A stretch of DNA of 64,000 nucleotides from Nemertoderma westbladi (lineage: Eukaryota > Xenacoelomorpha > Nemertodermatida > Nemertodermatidae), in the NCBI GenBank assembly GCA_032718475.1, contig JAUCBJ010004138.1, forward strand, positions 1 through 64,000, read 5' to 3'. Positions 51,135 through 63,848 of the stretch are shown piece after piece. Position 1 is the first letter of the stretch. Every line of letters begins with the position of its first letter. Below the pieces are notes generated by a model. It was not told where the DNA came from, ran no database searches, and saw nothing but the letters and a program-made list of their open reading frames with translations. A program made the position numbers and the translations under genes.

Positions 51135-54100
51135 TCACAGATTTACAATAATAACTGCCAGTTTATCATAGAACCACACAGATTTACAATAATAACTGCC
51201 AGTTTCTTACAGAACCACAGATTTACAATAATAACAGCCAGTTTATCATAGAACCGCAGATTTACAATAATAACTGCCAGATTATCATAGAACCACAGAT
51301 TTACAATAATAACTGCCAGATTATCATAGAACCGCAGATTTACAATAATAACTGCCAGATTATCATAGAATCACAGATTTACAATAATAACTGCCAGATA
51401 TCATAGAACCGCAGATTTACAATAGTACTGCCAGATTATCATAGAACCGCAGATTTACAATAATAACTGCCAGTTTATCATAGAACCACAGATTTACAAT
51501 AATAACTGCCAGTTTCTTACAGAACCACAGATTTACAATAATAACTGCCAGTTTATCATAGAACCGCAGATTTACAATAATAACTGCCAGATTATCATAG
51601 AACCGCAGATTTACAATAATAACTGTCAGATTATCATAGAACCACAGATTTACAATAATAACTGCCAGTTTATCATAGAACCGCAGATTTACAATAATAA
51701 CTGCCAGATTATCATAGAACCGCAGATTTACAATAATAACTGTCAGATTATCATAGAACCGCAGATTTACAATAATAACTGCCAGTTTATCATAGAACCG
51801 CAGATTTACAATAATAACTGCCAGATTATCATAGAACCGCAAATTTACAATAATAACTGCCAGTTTATCATAGAACCACACAGATTTACAATAATAACTG
51901 CCAGTTTCTTACAGAACCACAGATTTACAATAATAACAGCCAGTTTATCATAGAACCGCAGATTTACAATAATAACTGCCAGATTATCATAGAACCGCAG
52001 ATTTACAATAATAACCGCCAGATTATCATAGAACCACAGATTTACAATAATAACTGCCAGATTATCATAGAACCGCAGATTTACAATAATAACTGCCAGA
52101 TTATCATAGAATCACAGATTTACAATAATAACTGCCAGTTTATCATAGAACCACACAGATTTACAATAATAACTGCCAGTTTCTTACAGAACCACAGATT
52201 TACAATAATAACAGCCAGTTTATCATAGAACCGCAGATTTACAATAATAACTGCCAGATTATCATAGAACCACAGATTTACAATAATAACTGCCAGATTA
52301 TCATAGAACCGCAGATTTACAATAATAACTGCCAGATTATCATAGAATCACAGATTTACAATAATAACTGCCAGATATCATAGAACCGCAGATTTACAAT
52401 AGTACTGCCAGATTATCATAGAACCGCAGATTTACAATAATAACTGCCAGTTTATCATAGAACCACAGATTTACAATAATAACTGCCAGTTTCTTACAGA
52501 ACCACAGATTTACAATAATAACTGCCAGTTTATCATAGAACCGCAGATTTACAATAATAACTGCCAGATTATCATAGAACCGCAGATTTACAATAATAAC
52601 TGTCAGATTATCATAGAACCACAGATTTACAATAATAACTGCCAGATTATCATAGAACCGCAGATTTACAATAATAACTGCCAGATTATCATAGAACCGC
52701 AGATTTACAATAATAACTGTCAGATTATCATATAACCGCAGATTTACAATAATAACTGCCAGTTTATCATAGAACCGCAGATTTACAATAATAACTGCCA
52801 GATTATCATAGAACCGCAAATTTACAATAATAACTGCCAGTTTATCATAGAACCACACAGATTTACAATAATAACTGCCAGTTTCTTACAGAACCACAGA
52901 TTTACAATAATAACAGCCAGTTTATCATAGAACCGCAGATTTACAATAATAACTGCCAGATTATCATAGAACCGCAGATTTACAATAATAACTGCCAGAT
53001 TATCATAGAACCGCAGATTTACAATAATAACTGCCAGATTATCATAGAACCGCAAATTTACAATAATAACTGCCAGTTTATCATAGAACCACACAGATTT
53101 ACAATAATAACTGCCAGTTTCTTACAGAACCACAGATTTACAATAATAACTGCCAGTTTATCATAGAACCACAGATTTACAATAATAACTGCCAGATTAT
53201 CATAGAACCGCAGATTTACAATAATAACTGCCAGATTATCATAGAATCACAGATTTACAATAATAACTGCCAGTTTATCATAGAACCCACAGATTTACAA
53301 TAATAACTGCCAGTTTCTTACAGAACCACAGATTTACAATAATAACTGCCAGATTATCATAGAACCGCAGATTTACAATAATAACTGCCAGATTATCATA
53401 GAACCGCAGATTTACAATAATAACTGCCAGATTATCATAGAACCGCAGATTTACAATAATAACTGCCAGATTTATCATAGAACCGCAGATTTACAATAAT
53501 AACTGCCAGATTATCATAGAACCGCAGATTTACAATAATAACTGCCAGATTATCATAGAACCGCAGATTTACAATAATAACTGCTCAGATTATCATAGAA
53601 CCGCAGATTTACAATAATAACTGCCAGATTATCATAGAACCGCAGATTTACAATAATAACTGCCAGATTATCATAGAACCACAGATTTACAATAGTAACT
53701 GCCAGATTATCATAGAACCGCAGATTTACAATAATAACTGCCAGTTTATCATAGAACCACAGATTTACAATAATAACTGCCAGTTTCTTACAGAACCACA
53801 GATTTACAATAATAACTGCCAGTTTATCATAGAACCGCAGATTTACAATAATAACTGCCAGATTATCATAGAACCGCAGATTTACAATAATAACTGTCAG
53901 ATTATCATAGAACCGCAGATTTACAATAATAACTGCCAGTTTATCATAGAACCGCAGATTTACAATAATAACTGCCAGATTATCATAGAACCGCAGATTT
54001 ACAATAATAACTGCCAGATTATCATAGAACCGCAGATTTACAATAATAACTGCCAGATTTATCATAGAACCGCAGATTTACAATAATAACTGCCAGATTA

Positions 54101-56689
54101 TCATAGAACCGCAGATTTACAATAATAACTGCCAGATTATCATTGAGCCACAGATTTACAATAATAACTGCCAGTTTATCACAGAACCACAGATTTACAA
54201 TAATAACTGCCAGATTATCATAGAACCGCAGATTTACAATAATAACTGCCAGTTTCTTACAGAACCACAGATTTACAATAATAACTGCCAGTTTATCATA
54301 GAACCGCAGATTTACAATAATAACTGCCAGATTATCATAGAACCGCAGATTTACAATAATAACTGTCAGATTATCATAGAACCGCAGATTTACAATAATA
54401 ACTGCCAGTTTATCATAGAACCGCAGATTTACAATAATAACTGCCAGATTATCATAGAACCGCAGATTTACAATAATAACTGCCAGTTTATCATAGAACC
54501 ACAGATTTACAATAATAACTGCCAGTTTCTTACAGAACCACAGATTTACAATAATAACAGCCAGTTTATCATAGAACCGCAGATTTACAATAATAACTGC
54601 CAGATTATCATAGAACCGCAGATTTACAATAATAACTGCCAGATTATCATAGAACCACAGATTTACAATAATAACTGCCAGATTATCATAGAACCGCAGA
54701 TTTACAATAATAACTGCCAGATTATCATAGAACCACAGATTTACAATAATAACTGCCAGTTTATCATAGAACCCACAGATTTACAATAATAACTGCCAGT
54801 TTCTTACAGAACCACAGATTTACAATAATAACTGCCAGTTTATCATAGAACCGCAGATTTACAATAATAACTGCCAGATTATCATAGAACCACAGATTTA
54901 CAATAATAACTGCCAGATTATCATAGAACCGCAGATTTACAATAATAACTGCCAGATTATCATAGAACCGCAGATTTACAATAATAACTGCCAGATTATC
55001 ATAGAACCGCAGATTTACAATAGTAACTGCCAGATTATCATAGAACCGCAGATTTACAATAATAACTGCCAGTTTATCATAGAACCACAGATTTACAATA
55101 ATAACTGCCAGTTTCTTACAGAACCACAGATTTACAATAATAACTGCCAGTTTATCATAGAACCGCAGATTTACAATAATAACTGCCAGATTATCATAGA
55201 ACCGCAGATTTACAATAATAACTGTCAGATTATCATAGAACCACAGATTTACAATAATAACTGCCAGATTATCATAGAACCGCAGATTTACAATAATAAC
55301 TGTCAGATTATCATAGAACCGCAGATTTACAATAATAACTGCCAGTTTATCATAGAACCGCAGATTTACAATAATAACTGCCAGATTATCATAGAACCGC
55401 AGATTTACAATAATAACTGCCAGTTTATCATAGAACCACACAGATTTACAATAATAACTGCCAGTTTCTTACAGAATCACAGATTTACAATAATAACAGC
55501 CAGTTTATCATAGAACCGCAGATTTACAATAATAACTGCCAGATTATCATAGAACCGCAGATTTACAATAATAACTGCCAGATTATCATAGAACCGCAGA
55601 TTTACAATAATAACTGCCAGATTTATCATAGAACCGCAGATTTACAATAATAACTGCCAGATTATCATAGAACCGCAGATTTACAATAATAACTGCCAGA
55701 TTATCATAGAACCGCAGATTTACAATAATAACTGCCAGATTATCATAGAACCGCAGATTTACAATAATAACTGCCAGATTATCATAGAACCACAGATTTA
55801 CAATAATAACTGCCAGATTATCATAGAACCGCAGATTTACAATAATAACTGCCAGATTATCATAGAACCGCAGATTTACAATAATAACTGCCAGATTATC
55901 ATAGAACCGCAGATTTACAATAATAACTGCCAGATTATCATAGAACCACAGATTTACAATAGTAACTGCCAGATTATCATAGAACCGCAGATTTACAATA
56001 ATAACTGCCAGTTTATCATAGAACCACAGAATTACAATAATAACTGCCAGTTTCTTACAGAACCACAGATTTACAATAATAACTGCCAGATTATCATAGA
56101 ACCGCAGATTTACAATAATAACTGCCAGATTATCATAGAACCACAGATTTACAATAATAACTGCCAGATATCATAGAACCGCAGATTTACAATAGTACTG
56201 CCAGATTATCATAGAACCGCAGATTTACAATAATAACTGCCAGTTTATCATAGAACCACAGATTTACAATAATAACTGCCAGTTTCTTACAGAACCACAG
56301 ATTTACAATAATAACTGCCAGTTTATCATAGAACCGCAGATTTACAATAATAACTGCCAGATTATCATAGAACCGCAGATTTACAATAATAACTGTCAGA
56401 TTATCATAGAACCGCAGATTTACAATAATAACTGCCAGTTTATCATAGAACCGCAGATTTACAATAATAACTGCCAGATTATCATAGAACCGCAAATTTA
56501 CAATAATAACTGCCAGTTTATCATAGAACCACACAGATTTACAATAATAACTGCCAGTTTCTTACAGAACAACAGATTTACAATAATAACAGCCAGTTTA
56601 TCATAGAACCGCAGATTTACAATAATAACTGCCAGATTATCATAGAACCGCAGATTTACAATAATAACTGCCAGATTATCATAGAACCG

Positions 56690-59600
56690 CAGATTTACAA
56701 TAATAACTGCCAGTTTCTTACAGAACCACAGATTTACAATAATAACAGCCAGTTTATCATAGAACCGCAGATTTACAATAATAACTGCCAGATTATCATA
56801 GAACCGCAGATTTACAATAATAACTGCCAGATTATCATAGAACCACAGATTTACAATAATAACTGCCAGATTATCATAGAACCGCAGATTTACAATAATA
56901 ACTGCCAGATTATCATAGAATCACAGATTTACAATAATAACTGCCAGTTTATCATAGAACCACACAGATTTACAATAATAACTGCCAGTTTCTTACAGAA
57001 CCACAGATTTACAATAATAACAGCCAGTTTATCATAGAACCGCAGATTTACAATAATAACTGCCAGATTATCATAGAACCACAGATTTACAATAATAACT
57101 GCCAGATTATCATAGAACCGCAGATTTACAATAATAACTGCCAGATTATCATAGAATCACAGATTTACAATAATAACTGCCAGATATCATAGAACCGCAG
57201 ATTTACAATAGTACTGCGAGATTATCATAGAACCGCAGATTTACAATAATAACTGCCAGTTTATCATAGAACCACAGATTTACAATAATAACTGCCAGTT
57301 TCTTACAGAACCACAGATTTACAATAATAACTGCCAGTTTATCATAGAACCGCAGATTTACAATAATAACTGCCAGATTATCATAGAACCGCAGATTTAC
57401 AATAATAACTGTCAGATTATCATAGAACCACAGATTTACAATAATAACTGCCAGATTATCATAGAACCGCAGATTTACAATAATAACTGTCAGATTATCA
57501 TATAACCGCAGATTTACAATAATAACTGCCAGTTTATCATAGAACCGCAGATTTACAATAATAACTGCCAGATTATCATAGAACCGCAAATTTACAATAA
57601 TAACTGCCAGTTTATCATAGAACCACACAGATTTACAATAATAACTGCCAGTTTCTTACAGAATCACAGATTTACAATAATAACAGCCAGTTTATCATAG
57701 AACCGCAGATTTACAATAATAACTGCCAGATTATCATAGAACCGCAGATTTACAATAATAACTGCCAGATTATCATAGAACCGCAGATTTACAATAATAA
57801 CTGCCAATTTACCATAGAACCGCAGATTTACAATAATAACTGCCAGATTATCATACAACCGCAGATTTACAATAATAACTGCCAGATTATCATAGAACCG
57901 CAGATTTACAATAATAACTGCCAGATTATCATAGAACCGCAGATTTACAATAATAACTGCCAGATTATCATAGAACCACAGATTTACAATAATAACTGCC
58001 AGATTATCATAGAACCGCAGATTTACAATAATAACTGCTAGATTATCATAGAACCGCAGATTTACCATAATAACTGCCAGATTATCATAGAACCGCAGAT
58101 TTACAATAATAACTGCCAGATTATCATAGAACCACAGATTTACAATAGTACTGCCAGATTATCATAGAACCGCAGATTTACAATAATAACTGCCAGTTTA
58201 TCATAGAACCACAGAATTACAATAATAACTGCCAGTTTCTTACAGAACCACAGATTTACAATAATAACTGCCAGATTATCAAAGAACCGCAGATTTACAA
58301 TAATAACTGCCAGATTATCATAGAATCACAGATTTACAATAATAACTGCCAGATATCATAGAACCGCAGATTTACAATAGTACTGCCAGATTATCATAGA
58401 ACCGCAGATTTACAATAATAACTGCCAGTTTATCATAGAACCACAGATTTACAATAATAACTGCCAGTTTCTTACAGAACCACAGATTTACAATAATAAC
58501 TGCCAGTTTATCATATAACCGCAGATTTACAATAATAACTGCCAGATTATCATAGAACCGCAGATTTACAATAATAACTGTCAGATTATCATATAACCGC
58601 AGATTTACAATAATAACTGCCAGTTTATCATAGAACCGCAGATTTACAATAATAACTGCCAGATTATCATAGAACCGCAAATTTACAATAATAACTGCCA
58701 GTTTATCATAGAACCACACAGATTTACAATAATAACTGCCAGTTTCTTACAGAACAACAGATTTACAATAATAACAGCCAGTTTATCATAGAACCGCAGA
58801 TTTACAATAATAACTGCCAGATTATCATAGAACCGCAGATTTACAATAATAACTGCCAGATTATCATAGAACCGCAGATTTACAATAATAACTGCCAGTT
58901 TCTTACAGAACCACAGATTTACAATAATAACTGCCAGATTATCATACAACCGCAGATTTACAATAATAACTGCCAGATTATCATAGAACCGCAGATTTAC
59001 AATAATAACTGCCAGATTATCATAGAACCACAGATTTACAATAATAACTGCCAGATTATCATAGAACCGCAGATTTACAATAATAACTGCTAGATTATCA
59101 TAGAACCGCAGATTTACCATAATAACTGCCAGATTATCATAGAACCGCAGATTTACAATAATAACTGCCAGATTATCATAGAACCGCAGATTTACAATAG
59201 TACTGCCAGATTATCATAGAATCGCAGATTTACAATAATAACTGCCAGTTTATCATAGAACCACAGAATTACAATAATAACTGCCAGTTTCTTACAGAAC
59301 CACAGATTTACAATAATAACTGCCAGTTTATCATAGAAACGCAGATTTACAATAATAACTGCCAGATTATCATAGAACCGCAGATTTACAATAATAACTC
59401 TCAGATTATCATAGAACCGCAGATTTACAATAATAACTGCCAGTTTATCATAGAACCGCAGATTTACAATAATAACTGCCAGTTTATCATAGAACCACAC
59501 AGATTTACAATAATAACTGCCAGATTATCATAGAACCGCAGATTTACAATAATAACTGCCAATTTATCATAGAACCGCAGATTTACAATAATAACTGCCA

Positions 59601-61925
59601 GATTATCATAGAACTGCAGATTTACAATAATAACTGCCAGATTATCATTGAGCCACATATTTACAATAATAACTGCCAGTTTATCACAGAACCACAGATT
59701 TACAATAATAACTGCCATATTATCATAGAACCTCAGATTTACAATAATAACTGCCAGTTTCTTACAGAACCACAGATTTACAATAATAACTGCCAGTTTA
59801 TCATAGAACCAAAGATTTACAATAATAACTGCCAGATTATCATAGAACCACAGATTTACAATAATAACTGCCAGATTATCATAGAACCACAGGGTCACAA
59901 TAATAACTGCCAGTTTATCATAGAACCGCAGATTTACAATAATAACTGCCAGTTTATCATAGAACCGCAGATTGACAATAATAACTGCCAGATTATCATA
60001 GAATCGCAGATTTACAATAATAACTGCCAGATTATCATAGAACCACAGATTTACAATAATAACTGCCAGTTTATCATAGAACCACACAGATTTACCATAA
60101 TAACTGCCAGTTTCTTACAGAACCACAGATTTACAATAATAACTGCCAGTTTCTTACAGAACCACAGATTTACAATAATAACTGCCAGTTTATCATAGGA
60201 CCACAAATTTACAATAATAACTGCCAGTTTATCATAGAACCACACAGATTTACCATAATAACTGCCAGTTTCTTACAGAACCACAGATTTACAATAATAA
60301 CTGCCAGTTTATCATAGAACTGCAGATTTACAATAATAACTGCCAGTTTCTTACAGAACCACAGATTTACAATAATAACTGCCAGTTTATCATAGGACCA
60401 CAGATTTACAATAGTAACTACCAGTTTCTTACAGAACCGCAGATTTACAATAATAACTGCCAGATTATCATAGAACCGCAGATTTACAATAATAACTGCC
60501 AATTTATCATAGAACCGCAGATTTACAATAATAGCTGCCAGTTTATCACAGAACCACAGATTTACAATAATAACTGCCAGATTATCATAGAACCGCAGAT
60601 TTACAATAATAACTGGCAGATTATCATAGAACCGCAGATTTACAATAATAACTGCCAGATTATCATAGAACCGCAGATTTACAATAATAACTGCCAGATT
60701 ATCATAGAACCACAGATTTACAATAATAACTGCCAGTTTATCATAGAACCACAGATTTACAATAATAACTGCCAGTTTATCATAGAAACACAGATTTACA
60801 CTAGTAACTGCCAGTTTCTTACAGAACCACAGATTTACAATAATAACTGCCAGATTATCATAGAACCGCAGATTTACAATAATAACTGCCAGATTATCAT
60901 AGAACCACAGATTTACAATAATAACTGCCAGTTTATCATAGAACCACAGATTTACAATAAAAAACTGCCAGTTTATCATAGAACCACAGATTTACAATAA
61001 TAACTGCCAGTTTATCAAACCGCAGATTTACAATAATAACTGCCAGTTTATCATAGAACCATTTACAATAATAACTGCCAGTTTATCATAGAACCGCAGA
61101 TTTACAATAATAACTGCCAGTTTATCATAGAACCACAGATTTACAATAATAACTGTCAGTTTATCATAGAAGCACAGATTTACAATAATAACTGCCAGAT
61201 TATCATAGAACCGCAGATATACAATAATAACTGCCAGTTTCTTACAGAACCACAGATTTACAATAGTAACTGCCAGTTTCTTACAGAACCACAGATTTAC
61301 AATAATTATCACAGATTTACAATAATAACTGCCAGTTTATCATAGAACCACAGATTTACAATAATAACTGCCAGTTTATCATAGAACCACAGATTTACAA
61401 TAATAACTGCCAGTTTATCAAACCGCAGATTTACAATAATAACTGCCAGTTTATCATAGAACCACAGATTTACAATAATAACTGCCAGTTTATCATAGAA
61501 CCGCAGATTTACAATAATAACTGCCAGTTTATCATAGAACCACAGATTTACAATAATAACTGTCAGTTTATCATAGAATCACAGATTTACAATAATAACT
61601 GCAGTTTATCATAGAACCGCAGATTTACAATAATAACTGCCAGTTTATCATAGAACCGCAGATTTACAATAATAACTGTCAGTTTATCAAACCGCAGATT
61701 TACAATAATAACTGCCAGTTTATCATAGAACCACAGATTTACAATAATAACTGCCAGTTTATCATAGAACCGCAGAGTTACAATAATAACTGCCAGTTTA
61801 TCATAGAACCACAGATTTACAATAATAACTGTCAGTTTATCATAGGACCACAGATTTACAATAATAACTGCCAGATTATCATAGAACCGCAGATTTACAA
61901 AAATAACTGCCAGATTATCATAGAA
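56690..61925. repeat. Segmental duplication D1, right copy (5,236 bp)
   Basis: Partner of 45,860-51,134, one monomer shorter near 60,148. Beyond 61,925 the left copy continues GAATCACAG while this copy continues GAACCGCAG, marking the breakpoint. Contains signature block copy 4 (59,464-60,087). Confidence 0.92.
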
Positions 61926-62478
61926 CCGCAGATTTACAATAATAACTGCCAATTTATCATAGAACCGCAGATTTACAATAATAACTGCCAGATTATCATA
62001 GAACCGCAGATTTACAATAATAACTGCCAGATTATCATTGAGCCACAGATTTACAATAATAACTGCCAGTTTATCATAGAACCACAGATTTACAATAATA
62101 ACTGCCAGATTATCATAGAACCACAGATTTACAATAATAACTGCCAGTTTCTTACAGAACCACAGATTTACAATAATAACTGCCAGTTTATCATAGAACC
62201 AAAGATTTACAATAATAACTGCCAGATTATCATAGAACCGCAGATTTACAATAATAACTGCCAGTTTATCATAGAACCACAGATTTACAATAATAACTGT
62301 CAGTTTATCATAGAACCACAGATTTACAATAATAACTGCCAGTTTATCATAGAACCACAGATTTACAATAATAACTGCCAGTTTATCATAGAACCGCAGA
62401 TTTGCAATAATAACTGCCAGTTTATCACAGAACCACAAATTTACAATAATAACTGCCAGTTTATCACAGAACCACACA

Positions 62479-62880
62479 CTGGTTTATTTGGTTGCCGTTT
62501 TATCTCTGGTTTTTTAAGAAAACCGGCAGTTTTCAATAGTTGAAACGCCAGTTACCAGCAGTAAACCATACGTTAATAAATGCTGATTCAATACTCGACC
62601 GGGAAGGGAATTTGCGTTAAAACAGAACCTGAGGTTACAGAAACCGGCAGTTCCTTGCGATAAAAAATACCAGAGGTTTTACAACTCAATTTTAGGCTGT
62701 AAACAACTGGGGGTTATGGAACCGCCGGTTTTACGAGAGATAATCAACCCCCGGTTTGCACAACTGCCAGTTCTGGCAACGTTTATTTACCGCCGGTTTG
62801 TAGAAACAACCTGTGGTGGTTTTCGTTGCAAACAACCCCAGATAGTTGTTGCAAACTGGTAGTTTTTTAACACAATACCA
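62479..62880. repeat. Degenerate right edge of the satellite with half-unit relatives
   Basis: After the last regular monomer, loosely spaced motifs persist: AACCGGCAGTTTTCAATAG (62,520), AAACGCCAGTTACC (62,543), AACCGGCAGTTCC (62,642), GGAACCGCCGGTTTTAC (62,718), AACCCCCGGTTTGCAC (62,746), AACTGCCAGTT (62,762) and ACCGCCGGTTTGTAG (62,790). They match the AACYGCCAG start of both half-units but sit at irregular 15-75 bp spacing. A short minus-strand frame (62,731-62,913) is not called. Confidence 0.6.
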
Positions 62881-62947
62881 CCACTTACTTTTTTCAGTGT
62901 ATCTAACTAACAAAAACTTGAATATAAAATAACATCAACAATCAGGG

Positions 62948-63490
62948 TCAATAATACCCCTGCACTCGAGCTCGCTTCAGCGAAAGGCTAAGAGAGTTGA
63001 TTGGTAAGGTTGTGGAAATAAAATCAGCATTAGTTGCGTCAATCTGTTTCGGCGCACCCACAGAAATACGGGACTGTACATACTTTATTGAGTAATTGGA
63101 GGTGGATATAGAGAACAGCCGGGGTAGCGCATAGTCGGCCATAACAACTTTGTATCCACCCGAGATCCCTTTGTATAGCGATCCGAAAGAGTCACCGTCG
63201 GCCTTGGCTCTGATATGCAACGCTAGACGTAGACCTAGCTGATGAGTGTAATTGGGACAGCACAATCCACGTAGTGTTCCTACGCATTGACGTAGAGCAA
63301 AAATTGTAATCGGCAGTAAACCAGATACAGATTTACCTTTTGCTAAATATGAAATTGATTGCATCACAGATAAAGCAGAGATATGCGGTAGAAGGGCTTG
63401 GGAACACAATGTATTGAGTCTCAATCTCGTTATGTCAGTGCAGACCTCACCTGTATCACTACCATTTACATTGGATTTAAATTTAAGCAA
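62948..63490 (-). pseudogene. LINE fragment related to family B (C-terminal region)
   Basis: A 180-residue minus-strand frame aligns with the C-terminal part of LINE B at 6,681-7,064: RQCVGTLRGLCCPNYTHQLG corresponds to KACLGTILRATNCPNFCLQL, and YKVVMADYALPRLFS to IKYAALDHGLPSVSS. The nucleotide match is much weaker than the protein match, so it is a separate, diverged subfamily. The reverse transcriptase is missing and the start is arbitrary. The frame ends in GYY at 62,948, and its 3' end points toward the satellite array about 0.45 kb away. It is treated as a truncated remnant although this stretch has no internal stop. Confidence 0.6.
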
Positions 63491-63848
63491 TGCATTCTTA
63501 GCTTGCTTTGCATTTACTGATTATTGCTATTTCCAGTTTCCTTACCACGTATTTTAGATTAGGATTTGCATTCATCTGACCAGACCACCTGTTGATTGAA
63601 TGAGCAACCAGATTTATTGAGAGAAAATTCTTGAGATGCCGCGTTGATCGTTTAATCTAAATCTCTCTAAATTTATAGTCTAAAATCTAAAATTACCTCT
63701 AAATATCTAAAAGTATATCACATGGATCCTTTCTATTACAAAGCCACGTATAAATCAGAAGAAACCTTGCTCCAAGTTTCAGCTTGAACGGATAAGAAAT
63801 AACGAAATGAGATAAGGTTTTAACTTTCAGACATTTCGCATTTGTTAA
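63491..63848. other. Spacer with degenerate TCTAAA-rich tract
   Basis: From about 63,652 to 63,715 TCTAAA/TCTAAAT recurs irregularly, a decayed microsatellite. No gene is recognisable. Confidence 0.4.

Larger units (their letters stand above)
13252..62478. repeat. Large satellite array, 39-bp monomer, about 1,260 copies
   Basis: About 49.2 kb of head-to-tail units with no interruption. A unit consists of half-unit 1, AACCGCAGATTTACAATAAT (20 bp), then half-unit 2, AACTGCCAGATTATCATAG (19 bp). Main variants are CCGCAG/CCACAG, CAGATTATCATA/CAGTTTATCATA and CAGTTTCTTACAG. Length variants are CACACAG (+2), AGATATCAT (-1), AATAGTACT (-1), ATCAAACC (-3) and rarer ones. On the minus strand the unit reads NLRFYDNLAVIIV; on the plus strand EPQIYNNNCQIII, also stop-free. 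Long frames are a by-product of a period divisible by three. Variants group into higher-order units and multi-kilobase duplications listed separately. I infer satellite DNA; a structural role is unproven. Confidence 0.97.

Noticed and set aside
13189-62477. Dozens of minus-strand open frames of 60-455 residues made of NLRFYDNLAVIIV-type repeats
   Set aside because: They follow from a 39-bp period with no stop in one register. The opposite strand is equally open, starts are mostly GTG or arbitrary ATG positions, and fixed indels break the frame in each higher-order unit.
13252-62478. CRISPR array or other direct-repeat/spacer system
   Set aside because: Units are contiguous with no unique spacers, and the genomic context is animal, with LINEs and introns.
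62731-62913. Minus-strand frame of 60 codons in the degenerate array edge
   Set aside because: It overlaps half-unit relatives and shows no domain or coding character.
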